Source of the DNA: Blepharisma japonicum
Taxonomy: Eukaryota; Ciliophora; Heterotrichea; Heterotrichida; Blepharismidae
Assembly: GCA_949751835.1 (NCBI GenBank)
Contig: CATKHK010000010.1
Coordinates: 616,195 to 680,194, forward strand
DNA: 64,000 bases
Direction: 5' to 3'
Shown here: positions 45,963 through 56,876 of the stretch, in pieces
Position numbering within the stretch: position 1 is the stretch's first letter
Layout: every line of letters begins with the position of its first letter
Notes under the pieces: model-generated
What the model was told of the DNA's origin: nothing
What the model saw: the letters and a program-made list of their open reading frames with translations, nothing else
Databases searched by the model: none
Translations under genes and position numbers: made by a program

Positions 45963-47420
45963 ATGGCTGAGCAAAAATGCTTTGAATCCGTATGCGATAA
46001 AATAGCAGAATTTAAATGCAATTGTTCATGGATTCAAACCTTTTGATGTCACGCTCACATTGTAACTCATATAGCTTACTCAAGCAAGAACCATTCTACT
46101 AAACTAATCCTTAGCACTAAGAAAATAAGTGATAGATGAAAAGCCATAGCTAAACACCATCTAAAACTTGAAAAATGAAGAAGAAAATATAATATTGTTG
46201 AAGGTCTTGCAGAAATTTATAAGCAAAAATCTAGAATATCAGAAATCAATAAAAAATTACAAGCAATTTCAAATATTCAATTAAGCTATTATTCAAAATT
46301 GTATGCTGAGGCATATAATAAAATTCAAATATTCAATTATGAGATTAATAAAGTAAGACTTACTGGACTGCGGCTTTTATTAATTGATGAGCCTACTTCA
46401 AATTTTTGAAATGACTTAATGGTTTTTAAAATTGATATAAATTCTCTCGAAAAATTAATAGAAAGATTATTATTGGAAAATCAAATTAAAATTCACTTTC
46501 TTAAAAAAATTTCAGGCGAGATTATATACAATCAACTAAAATCTGAATTTAAAAGTAAAATAGAAGAAATTGAATATTGGCCCAATCTATCTTATTATGG
46601 AGATATCCTAACTGAGTTAATTAATAGCAAAATCAGAGCCAATTATTTTTTCCGTATTGATCAGAATAATCTTTATATATATGGAGCACCTGCCTTTAAT
46701 TCAAAAATTGGTAAATGTAAATTTTATCTACATATTTGACAAGAAGCTTACAATGATTGTCACGAAATTTTTTGTATATGAAATGACAAAACTGCATGCA
46801 AAATTGATAGAAAATCTATGAAAATTACCAAAATATTGCCATCTTCTAAAGGAAAAAGTCTCTCTGCACTCATATATTATAAAGATTGTGTTTACCTATT
46901 TAGTTTGAAGTCTAAATATCCTGATTTATATTATTTGGAAAAATACGATCTAAAAGAAAATAGGAAAATATATTTACCTAGCCCTTCTGTAAATGTCTTA
47001 TCTAATTATTCCTGCACTATATATCGAGAGTCAATTTTATTTTGTGCAAAAGATAGCCAAGTATTGCATAAATTTGACCTTTTAATAGAAAGTTACTCAG
47101 AGCATCTACTTGAATGAATTGATAAATCTTGTTTTAAAATGCTATTTACTGGAAATATGAAGGTTTATATGGCTGATGCTAAATGTGGAATATTTGAAAG
47201 TGGGGTTTGAGACGAGTATGTCTGAAATAAAGTTCGTACACATAACTATAATCCTTTAAGTCAATTCAGCGAATATTCAATATATTTGTCTTCAATTGAG
47301 TTTGATGCCGGAGATACATATAAATTTGATCTACGAAGCAAAGAAGTTTATGATACAGCTCTTGATTATTTTCGTAGATTTGATGCGCAGAAATATCCTA
47401 TATGTCTTTACTTTGAGTAA
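45963..47420 (+). CDS. A8: TRIM-like family A protein, 485 aa
   Basis: Finger CFESVC, CNC, WCHAHIVTHI, with a His added beside the usual positions, then a basic segment, a coiled coil at about 80-200 (EINKKLQAISNIQLS, ENQIKIHFLKKI) and a propeller (KITKILPSSKGK, CVYLFSLKSK, YYLEKYDLKENRK, CTIYRESILFCAKDS, FTGNMKVYMADA). Nine in-frame TGA codons read as Trp. It ends DYFRRFDAQKYPICLYFE then TAA, a tail shared with A12 and with fragments at 18692 and 58455. Confidence 0.78.
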
Positions 47421-47750
47421 ATATACTATTAATAGCGTTAATAAAGAAAAAGATGGTTATGTATAGACTCATAAAAAATTATTTAAGGTCTTAATAAATC
47501 TAATTTGTTGATTAGTAATTTGTAATAGATTTGTGTTTACGATTTAATAAGGATGAAATGCAAAGTCTTTGTTTAGCTAAATTTTATTACTTAATCAAAG
47601 TTCCTTTTTTTTCTTTTAAATAATTCTTCGATTTATTAATAGAATTTGCAATACTTGTTTATTTTGCACTTGGGAGAGCTTCATAAAGCAAAAAACTTAC
47701 TTATTTTAAATGCATATTTAAGCAATTTTTATGATTCTATAAATTTAAAA
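47421..47750. other. intergenic A8-A9
   Basis: 330 bp AT-rich. ATTCTATAAATT at 47734-47745 ends 5 bp before the A9 ATG. The frame upstream of this ATG is open but matches no paralogue. Confidence 0.4.
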
Positions 47751-49208
47751 ATGATTAATCAAGTTTGTTTTCGACCTTTTTGCGATAAATTAGCAGAGAT
47801 CAAGTGTGACTCTTTAATCAGTCATGGATTTTGTAGCTTGCACGTTAAAGATCATATACATTACCTAGATAGTGAGCATCCTATTGAAGAAATCTCTAAT
47901 AATTGAATCGACGCCACTGAACTTCAAGAACATCCTTTTAAGGCTATTGAAGCAACTCTTTTACAAATTTCCGAACAATTGCCAGCGCTCCAAAAAATAA
48001 AAATAAAATTGCTCACAGTAGATTATCGTTCAAGCTACTGTGCAGGGTTGCTTCAAAATGGGCTATTAAAAATTGAAAAGTACAAAAAAATTCTTGATCA
48101 GCATAAAACTGATTTAGAATGCGTAGCTTCAATAGAAGATCTTGAATACTTGCTAATGAAAATCAATATAATTATAAAAAATGTAAAAATGGAGGTTAAA
48201 TTCTTTGAAAAACTATATGAAGTTTTATTGTTGGAAAAGGAAGTTAAAAGCCACTGACTCGCAAAATTTAATGGAAGCCCAGAAAAGCTCAACGAATTAA
48301 AATCTGAATATAAAAGAAAAATAAAGGAAACAAAAGATTGATGTTTTGAGGATAAAAATAAGGGAATTCAAAATGTCATAAGTCTGGGGAATAAGCTAGG
48401 TCGAATTTCTGAATTAATTGAAAGAGGTTTTGAAGCCAAGCATTTCTTCTTAATCCATGGAGATCATCTTACAATATATGGCGCAGAAACCTGAAAAAAG
48501 AAAGAGCATACTTTGAGAATGCCTTTTTTATATTCCGCTTGTGCTATTGAAATTCCTAATTCTAAAATTTTTTGCTTGGATGAATACAAAAATCAGTGCA
48601 TTATTGATTTAAAAGATATGAAAATAAGCAAAATTTTGCCAAATTCCAGCGGAGGCAATCAATTTGCTCTTTTATTTATTGAGAACTGTGTTTACACATT
48701 CGGTTCAACATTTGCTAATGCATCTTTGAATTATTTGGACAGATATGACATAATTTCATATAAGAAAACAAATTTAGCTAAGCCTCCTATATCTGGATCA
48801 CGAAACTTCCAATGTGTTGCATATCATAATTCAATATTATTTTGTGCAAAGGATAGTTTAGATTTTTATAAGTTTGATCTCATGATAGAAAACTATTCAA
48901 AGCTTCCAATTGTTGGGCTTTACTCATTTTCTCTCAAAATGCTGTTTACTGCCAAAGAGAGGGCTTATCTAATTGATATTACTAGTGGGATTTTTGAAAG
49001 TGGGATTGATAATGATTTTATTTGGAATAAAATTGGTAAATGTCAAAAATATTATTATGCAGAAGATTGCAATATAAGCATGGAAGAATTATTTTATTTT
49101 TCTATAATGGAAAATGATTTAATAAACATATATAAATTTGATTTAGGAAGCAAGAAGCTCTATGAAATTGCATTGAAACAGCTTACTAATAAATTAAATT
49201 TATTTTAG
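47751..49208 (+). CDS. A9: TRIM-like family A protein, 485 aa
   Basis: The ATG at 47751 matches the family start (MINQVCFRPFC); a longer open frame upstream is leader. The finger is atypical: CRPFC-type first half, then KCDSLISHGFCSLH, with the second Cys of CNC replaced by Ser. Coiled coil at about 80-215, propeller from about 240 (AIEIPNSKIFC, CVYTFGS, YHNSILFCAKDS, FTAKERAYLID, GIDNDFIWNKIG). TGA is Trp at four places. Intact to TAA. Confidence 0.8.
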
Positions 49209-49307
49209 CATATGAAACTTAATATATAGCTTGTCAAAATTCTTTAATTTAATATAATGAATAGGCTTATAGGGTTGATGCCAATTTTTCTATTCCCCTC
49301 TTTACTC

Positions 49308-49415
49308 ATAATCACTAAATTTAGTTTCTTTTCTATTATGATGCATAATTCAATAATATATAAAATTTGATATCGCTAAAAGAAAATTTCCAACAGAAGC
49401 GCTTGATGATTATAA
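49308..49415 (+). pseudogene. 3' propeller fragment of an A3/A6-type gene
   Basis: CACTAAATTTAGTTTCTTTT then ATTCAATAATATAT...AGAAAATTTCC matches the last propeller blade of A3/A6 (LNLVSF...SMVIYQFDLCQKKIY). Isolated and out of any longer frame. Confidence 0.5.
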
Positions 49416-49793
49416 ATATAAAAAATCCATATCAAAAATACATTTTTTTATTTTAATTAAATATTTAAGATTAGGTAAATAGAATATTGAATTGATGAGT
49501 TCCAAACAAAAAATAAAAACGGCGCATGAATTTTATATTTTGTGAATATTAAAAATTAAATGCAATTTTATGATTAGAAAATAAATAGAATTTTATTATT
49601 TATAAAAAATTATATCATTCTCTAATATTTTTAATATTTTGTTTATTAATTTTATTAAAATATTTAGAAGCAGATTCTATATATTTGTTGAAATTTGTTT
49701 CCCATCTCTTCCACATACAAATAATTAAAAATTTAATTTATTTTACTCTCTTAACCTTAGGCCGCAGACAGCAACGAAGAATAAAATTAAAAA

Positions 49794-49958
49794 ATGATAG
49801 ATTTTAGTTGCTTTGAATCCTTTTGTGAGAAGAAAGCAGATTTCAAATGCCATTGATCATTTTTTCCTTCATTTTGATGCAGCTTTCACCTGTCAAATCA
49901 TTTAGCTTCATCAAATATTGAGCATCCTGTTGAACCGATTACTATTTCTCCTTGATAA
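49794..49958 (+). pseudogene. finger-only stub of a family A gene
   Basis: A 54-codon frame from ATG to TAA encodes the finger (CFESFC, KCH, WCSFHLSNH) with three TGA as Trp, and stops where the linker should begin (EHPVEPIT). The coiled coil and propeller are missing. If expressed it would be a finger-only protein. Confidence 0.6.
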
Positions 49959-50249
49959 TTATTCAATATTTCTTGTCTATGTACTTAATGGTTATATCTT
50001 TCGGATTGAGTTTTTTGGCATTGATATCACCTTCCTAGTCCCTAGCTCTCATTTTCTGCTTTGAAATGATAAAACTCTACCTTTTATATATAGTGTCTCA
50101 CTTTACTATAAATTTTCAAATATATTTTTTAATCTTTAATTTTCAATTTCTTTCACAAAAAAACTATGCTTTTATGGAGCTGAGATCATTGCATTATATT
50201 TTTGCTGCTAATATCCTGATTTAATTTATTGCGAATATCTTATCGAAAG

Positions 50250-50962
50250 CTTGCATATTGCATATATTAGTGTGAGTGGTTTCAAATTCTGAGGCTTGAC
50301 ACTCCTCTTTTAGGTTGCAAGATCATATTTTCAGATTTTATCTGATTAGGGATTCTTCCTCTTCCAACATCTTCATCAAAAGATCCGCAGTCAAACTTTT
50401 CATCTCCTCAGAGTAATTTATTGTAAGCTCACTTGGAATGCCATCAGTCCACGTGCCTTATTATTTTTGATCTAGCTTATATCTATGAAGATCTTTTCCC
50501 TTGCAATGCTAATGTTTCAGGAGGTTACATTTGCGACATACCCAATTAGTTCAGGTCCATCATACATGTTCCTCCATCATTTAGTGACACTATCTTTGTT
50601 GCCAGACCAAAAGTTATTGATTTATTTGAGCTGTTTTGGATAACTGACATGCATTTTACGCTTCATTGATTCCATCATCAATTCATCAATATTGCTATTC
50701 TCTATTATTTCTTCTATCTGTCCAGAAAGATTCTAAAAAGTCTTATAAGCAATTTTATGCAATCGAAGATACTCAAGATAAGTGCACAAATCGCCTCCTC
50801 TAAACTCATAAATACCTTCTTAAATTATGTTTTTGATCTCAGCCTCAAGCCTGCAGTAATTCCCGTATATGTCCTCTGCAGCTTCCTTTCTTCTGGGCAT
50901 CTCATAAGGGACAAGCGCAGACTCTGCAATGTAAAATAAACAGAGAAGCACATCCTCAATGA
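50250..50962 (-). pseudogene. non-LTR retrotransposon reverse transcriptase fragment, decayed
   Basis: The minus strand reads as protein for about 240 codons with TAA/TAG interruptions: LVPYEMPRRKEAAEDIYGNY, EEIIENSNIDELMMESMKRK, NFWSGNKDSVTKWWRNMYDG, then KNNKARG and, after one missing base, DGIPSELTINYSEEMKSL. The KNNKARG-xDGIPSEL stretch is the start of the LINE-type reverse-transcriptase domain. Catalytic palm motifs lie beyond the readable part. Confidence 0.55.
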
Positions 50963-50980
50963 ATGCGAGTTATAGAGTGA

Positions 50981-51115
50981 TACAATGAAGCAATCAAACT
51001 CGAACTTGGCCTTGCTGACGCCTACTATAATAAAGGATTAGCCATTTATAACTCAGGCAGAAATCTTGAAGCAATAAAATGTTATACGAAGCAATCAGGC
51101 GCAATCATAACATAG
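50981..51115 (+). pseudogene. isolated TPR fragment from a family B gene
   Basis: Encodes YNEAIKLELGLADAYYNKGL and NLEAIKCY, about one and a half TPR units, then a one-base shift and TAG. No propeller or further TPRs nearby. Confidence 0.6.
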
Positions 51116-51220
51116 GATAGGGTAAATTAATATTTTTGTTTGTTTAATCGAAAGATGGGGGATCGGCCAATCAAGGATAGGATAAGTAATTGAAAATAGA
51201 AGAAAATATTTTTCCAGACC

Positions 51221-51608
51221 ATATATAAATGCATCATGTGACTTTAATTGTGCTATATATCATGACTCAATTTTATTTTGTGCAAAAGATAGCCTTGAAT
51301 TATATAAATTCGATCTTAGAATAGAAAGCTATACAACACTTCCAACATTTGGTTTGAACTCATCTTCTATTAAAGTGCTTCTTATTAAAAATGAGAGAGC
51401 ATATGTAATTGATTTTGAATATGGGATTTTTGAAAGCGAAATTGATAATGAGTATGCTTGAAGTAAACTTGGTAAATTCCAAAATAATAATTTTGGAGAA
51501 GATCTTAATATTAGTCCAGATTATTTTTCTGTGATAGAATTCTGGTCATTACTTATATATAAATTTGATTTAGGCAGCAAGTTGCTTGAAAGAATTGAAT
51601 ACTCTTAA
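51221..51608 (+). pseudogene. 3' half-propeller fragment duplicated from A10
   Basis: Closely matches A10 54060-54453: ASCDFNCAIY, SILFCAKDSLELYKFDL, LLIKNERAYVIDFEYGIF, EIDNEYAW (TGA) to TAA. No start, finger or coiled coil precedes it. Confidence 0.7.
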
Positions 51609-52972
51609 TATCAGTAATTTTAAATTTATTTTTAAAATATTGCTCTTCAGATAGTTTGCTATGTCAAAAGCTCATGAAAAAGCTTTTAAATTAATGAATG
51701 GGTTGGCTTCGAGAATTATATTCTAATTTATTTTTTTAAGTATTTCTTCATATTTCTTTATTTTTAATAAAAATCGATATGTTATAAATTCTCTTTTTCA
51801 AAAGAATCTTACTACCACTTGAGCAATCAAATTAGCATAAATAAGTATCTCTTTTATCGGAAAAAACACTTTAGTATTGAGTAAAACTTTTGCACTACAA
51901 AAGTTTTTGTAATACTGCTATAAAATTGCATCCTAAAACTTAAAATTTTATAATAGCGTTGAAGACTATTAATAAAGCATTAAAAATTATATATAGGATA
52001 TGATGATTTGAAGTGGCAAAAGATCATATATTATATTATAGATAAAAGCATTATATTTATTGAATGATAAAAAATGTTAATTTTGTGATGTAAAACCCTG
52101 AAATTATTAATCTCAAATATTCTTAGCAAATTAGGATTTAGCAACTAGATTAATTCTATAATTAAAATTTTATAGAATGCTCTTAAGTCTTGAAAATTAT
52201 TTAACATGCATATTTTCCATGAATATCGTGATAAAGAATAATTCTTGGTAAAACTAGAAGAGATTTTACCTTAAAATCTTGATTTAAAATAGTAGCAGAT
52301 GCTGAAAGAAGCATGCTATAATTCTGGTATGTGATTGTGATACTTGTGCAATGAGTAAATATTGAAAGATTGAGAACTTTCATTACTATGCTGGGTATAT
52401 GATTTTTATTGACTTAGTTTGCATTTAACAATGCGATGCTATTATGATTCAATGCATATTGGGGAAGTATGAAAAGTATTTGCGAGGAAACTATAATGTA
52501 TCAGAGGGCTATAGGTTAGCTTTGCGTTTTAAGATAGAGTTCAAGTCTTATTTTATATTGGCTGGCACGTTAATGATTAAATTTATATTTATGAATACCC
52601 ACTCTTTAGAAGTAGCAACTTAAATTTATTTTCTTTTTCTATTATGTCACATAATTCAATGGTTATACAAGAATTGTGCCATGAAAATTTTGAAGCACGA
52701 AAAGTGTTTGGAAATTATTATAAATCTAAAATCCTTAATCAAAAACGCATAATGTTATTTTAATAAAATATTAATTAGCTAAATAGAATTTTATAAAACA
52801 AACTAATCAGTGCATGACTTTGCATTTTCGTAATGAAAATTAAATGAAATTTTATAGTTAAAATAAATAGAATTTTATTGTTTGCAAAAATTTATATTTA
52901 TCCTTAATATTATTTTATTTGTTTATATAATTTTATTGCATGATTTAAAAAGTAGATTTCTATAAAATAAAA
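51609..52972. other. intergenic region before A10
   Basis: About 1.36 kb, AT-rich, with a perfect hairpin at 51883-51907 and a small A3/A6-type fragment at 52615-52690 (TTCTATTATG...AATTCAATGGTTATAC). A 60-codon minus frame at 52201-52383 shows no family resemblance and was not called. TTTCTATAAAAT at 52957-52968 ends 4 bp before the A10 ATG. Confidence 0.45.
51883..51907. repeat. perfect hairpin, 10-bp stem
   Basis: AAAACTTTTG and CAAAAGTTTT separated by CACTA. Each arm is itself nearly palindromic. Could be a small terminator-like or cruciform structure; no neighbouring gene end explains it. Confidence 0.4.
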
Positions 52973-54453
52973 ATGTCAAATTGTTTTTGCTTTGAATTTC
53001 TTTGCGAGAATAAAGCAGATATTCAGTGCAATTGCACAGTCCCTAAAACTTATTGATGCTTCTCTCACCTGGAAAATCATTTAATTTCATCATCAAATAA
53101 TGAGCATTCTTATCAAATCATTACTAAGCAAAACAACTTTACTCCTTCACAAGAGATAGATGAAGATTGCTTTGAAGAGCTCAATTTGAAAGCGGATGAA
53201 GCTATGAAGACGATTTTTGTTCAAATTAGCAAGCAAATATCTGCTCTCAAAAAAATAGAAATGAAGCTGAATGCCCAATTTCATAGTCCAAGCTGTTCGA
53301 AATATTGCTTTCAAATGGGCGATTGAAAATTGAAGAATACAAAGATGTTCTTATTCAACTTAAAAGCAGTGTAAAATGTGCTACTTCAATAGACGATTTC
53401 CCTTTATCACTAATGGAAATCATAATGATAGTAGAAAATGTTGAATCGGAAGTCAAATTCCTTGAAAAATTAAATGAAGTTTTATTATTAGAAAATGAAG
53501 TTAAAAATCATGGACTGATAATAACTATTGAAAGCTCAGAGAATCCTAATGATTTAAATTCTGAATTTAATAGGAAAAGAAAAGATATTGAAGGATGATG
53601 CTCTCAGCACAAAAACAAAGATGATTCAAATATTATAAATCTCAAAAATGGACTGACGCAAATTTCTAAATTAATTCAAAACAATTTTGAATTCAAACGT
53701 TTTTTCAGAGTTAAGTGATATACCCTTGAAATATATTGCGTAGAACCCTCAAAAAAATTAACTTTTCAAATTCTAACAGAAAAATTGGGATTATTTCATA
53801 AATATGCCCATAATGCAATTGAGATTCCCAATTATAAATTATTTTGCTTACTTGAATTTAGAAATGCATGCATAATTGATCTAAAAACTATGAGTATAAT
53901 TAAAACATTGCCAGCATCTTACGGAGCCAATCAATTTTCATTTGTTTATTATTTAAACTGTGTTTATGTACTTAGTTCGACATCTCATGACTCTAGATCA
54001 ATTTTTTTGGAAAAATATGATCTGAGTAATAATAGAAAAGCATGCTTACCCAAACCTAATATAAATTATATAAATGCATCATGTGACTTTAATTGTGCTA
54101 TATATCGAGGCTCAATTTTGTTTTGTGCAAAAGATAGCTTTGATTTATATAAATTTGATCTCGAAATAAGAAGCTCTTCAAAACTTCCAACATTTGGACT
54201 TAACTCATTTTCTATTAAAGTGCTTCTTATTAAAAATGAGAGAGTTTATGCAATTGATTTTGAATCTGGGATTTTTGAAAGCGAATTTGATAATGAGTAT
54301 GCTTGAAGTAAACTTGGCAAATTTCAAAATAATAATTTTGGAGAAGATCTTAATATTAGTCCAGATTATTTTTCTGTTATGGAAAGCAGATCATTGCAAG
54401 TATATAAATTTGATTTAGGCAGCAGACGGATCGAAAAAGTTGAATACGATTAA
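52973..54453 (+). pseudogene. A10: family A gene with one frameshift
   Basis: The finger (CFEFLC, CNC, CFSHLENH) and start of the coiled coil read from ATG 52973. Near 53295-53305 (TTCGAAATATTGC) the frame shifts by one base relative to paralogues; the family sequence continues as LLSNGRLKIEEYKD through the coiled coil (TSIDDFPLSLMEIIMIVEN) and propeller (AIEIPNYKLFC, CVYVLSSTS, SILFCAKDS, EFDNEYAW) to TAA. The first frame ends shortly after the shift. No GT-AG intron of 15-16 nt fits. A recent pseudogene, a sequencing error or ribosomal frameshifting are the options. Confidence 0.7.
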
Positions 54454-54981
54454 TATCAGTAGGTTTAAAGTTATTTTTAAAAATTATCTTTATATTTCTT
54501 TAATTTATTTTAATAACATTTAACAAATAGTTTAGTTTTAAATTTTGATTTGAATTTATATTTTTTAAAACAAAAATAAATTGCTTAGATCTCAGTCTAG
54601 ATATTGGCAGTTCTCAAGGATGTATTTTAGGATGCTATTGAATAAAATTCTTTGTTTGCTTTTCGTGCTCTTACGTGCTTATTATTTCATGGATTTTGTC
54701 TGAGCGGAAGGAAGGGTTTTCGTGGGATGCATGCTGAATAATGAGCGAGAATAAGTGGAAAACCCCTAATTGAGGGAGCAAAACATTTTAATCTTATCTA
54801 ATTTCATGGATTTAAGATAAAAATTAATCTCCTCAAAAAGATAGCTTATAGATGCATTAAGATTCATGAATTATGAAGCTCTAAATCTAACAATTATTGA
54901 AATTCAGAACGGCAGATCCCCTTTCAAAAAATAATTAAAAAATTATATTTAGCTATTCTAATTGCTTAGAAATAAATTACA
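54454..54981. other. intergenic A10-A11
   Basis: About 530 bp; from about 54800 the sequence resembles 5' flanks of A8 and A12 (AAAGATAGCTTATAGATGCATT-type segment). No gene. Confidence 0.4.
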
Positions 54982-54993
54982 ATTCTATAATTT
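54982..54993 (+). promoter_or_regulatory. TATA-like motif ATTCTATAATTT, 4 bp before A11 ATG
   Basis: Identical 12-mer lies before A12 (56860-56871), also ending 5 bp before its ATG. Confidence 0.5.
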
Positions 54994-54997
54994 AAAG

Positions 54998-56200
54998 ATG
55001 GTTGATCAAATTTGCTGCGAATTTTACTGCAAGAAGGTAGCTAAATATGAATGCAATTGCTCAAAAAATCAAACCTTTTGATGCCATCTTCACATTGTAA
55101 CTCATATAGCTTACTCAAACAATGATCATCCCACTAAACTAATCCCTAGCACTATGATAATTGTAGACAATACTGAAAAGGAAATTCAATTTCTTGCAAA
55201 ATTAAAGGTACTTTATTTATTCGAAAATGAAGTTAGAAGCCATTGGCTCGCAAAGATAACTGAAAGCCCAGAAAAGGTTTATGAATTAAATACTGAATTT
55301 AATAGGAAAATAAAGAATATAGAAAATTGGTGTTTTCAGCATAAAAATAAAGAAGACTCAAATATTGTATACCTCGAAATTGAGATGAGGCGGATTTCTG
55401 AATTCATTCAAAATAATTTTGAAGCCAAACATTTTTTTAGGATCTGTGGTTATTGTCTCTGAATATACGGCGCAGAATCCAGAAAAAAGGTAAAAATTTT
55501 TACTAAATCAATTTTTTTTTCATTGGATCCTGTGCAAGCAATTGAGATTCCTAATTCTAAAGTATTTTGCTTGCTTCAATCTACCCATGCATGCATAATT
55601 GATTTAAAAAAGATGAGCCGTACCAAAATGTTGCAAAGTTCCAGTGGAGGTGATCAATTTACCTTGACATATTATGAAAATTGTGTTTATGTATTTTTCT
55701 CGAAATCCAATAACCCTTATTTGAATTATTTGGAAAAATATGATTTAATTTCATATAAGAAAATGATTCTTCCCGAGCCCCCCATACGTGCATCATGCAA
55801 CTTTACTTGTGCTATATATTGTGGTACAATTTTATTTTGTGCAAAAAATAATTGTCGATTATATAAATTTGATCTTAAAATAAGAAGCTATTCAATATTA
55901 ACACCTTTTGGATTGCTTTGGCTTTCTCTTAAAACGCTATTTACTGCAAATATGAGAGCTTATATATGTGAAATCGATAATGGAATTTTTGAAAGCGGGG
56001 TTGATGATGATTTTACTTAAAATAAAATTTGTGAATATGAAAAATATTATTATAAAGAAGGCACTTATTTAAGTTCAGAAAATTCAGTTTATTTTTCAAG
56101 TATTAATGAGAAGTACTCAATGATTATATATAAATTTGATTTAGGAAGCAAGAAGCTTTATGAAATTAGATGTATTGATTACAACGATGATTTTTTTTAA
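54998..56200 (+). pseudogene. A11: family A gene with premature TAA at the conserved Trp
   Basis: Finger CCEFYC, CNC, WCHLHIVTH joined directly to the second half of the coiled coil (IIVDNTEKEIQFLAKLK): about 100 residues are missing, in frame. Propeller follows (AIEIPNSKVFC, CVYVFFSKS, FTANMRAYICEI). At 56018-56020 a TAA sits exactly where paralogues have Trp (DNEYSW, here DDDFT then stop); the frame then continues to the family C-terminus and TAA at 56198-56200. Product would be 340 aa instead of 400, lacking the last blade. Confidence 0.75.
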
Positions 56201-56876
56201 CTAATTAGATGATTTATTAGAATCTTAATGAATAAAATATTTAACTATATAATGGATTTATAGACTTATAATTAAAAGTTTTAAAACTTAAGGGTTTAGG
56301 CTAAGCTTATAATTGAACTGTTAAAGCTTCAAATTTAAGCACTTTGCATAGTAGTTAGACCTTGTTAGCTTTGCTATAATATATGACTTAAAAAAGGGGA
56401 AAACCTCAAGTGTTGCTTATTTCATTAAGGAAACTAGACTGATTACTTAGGATTGGCATATTTATTTTATTAGCTTAGAGCTGGAAAATTTTACAAAATA
56501 TTTGATCCTTCTTTCTTTATTACGATCTTCTTATCTTTATAAAACTTTAGGAAGAAATCACTGGAGCTGTTTCCAGCATCATCAAATTTATATTATAGGG
56601 TTCATCAGGTCATCATTTCAATAAAATTAAGTGCCTTCAAAAAGCAGAGAGGCATTAAAACTTATGAATTATGAGAGAAGGTGATCACTTAAAAATTATT
56701 GAAATCTATAAAGGTAGAGCCCCATTCTAAAAATCTATCTAAACACGAACACTCCTATTCAAATTTTATCAATAAACTTAATTAGTCTAAGTCATAGTAA
56801 TAAGAATTTCCCACAAATCTTTGCTGCTTTTAAAGATTTAGCTATTCTAATTGCTTAGAATTCTATAATTTTAAAG
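56201..56876. other. intergenic A11-A12
   Basis: About 680 bp, no gene. The last 300 bp resemble the flank upstream of A8 and A11. ATTCTATAATTT at 56860-56871. Confidence 0.4.

Noticed and set aside
53281-53305. 15-16-nt intron explaining the A10 frame change
   Set aside because: No GT...AG pair with that spacing restores the frame here.
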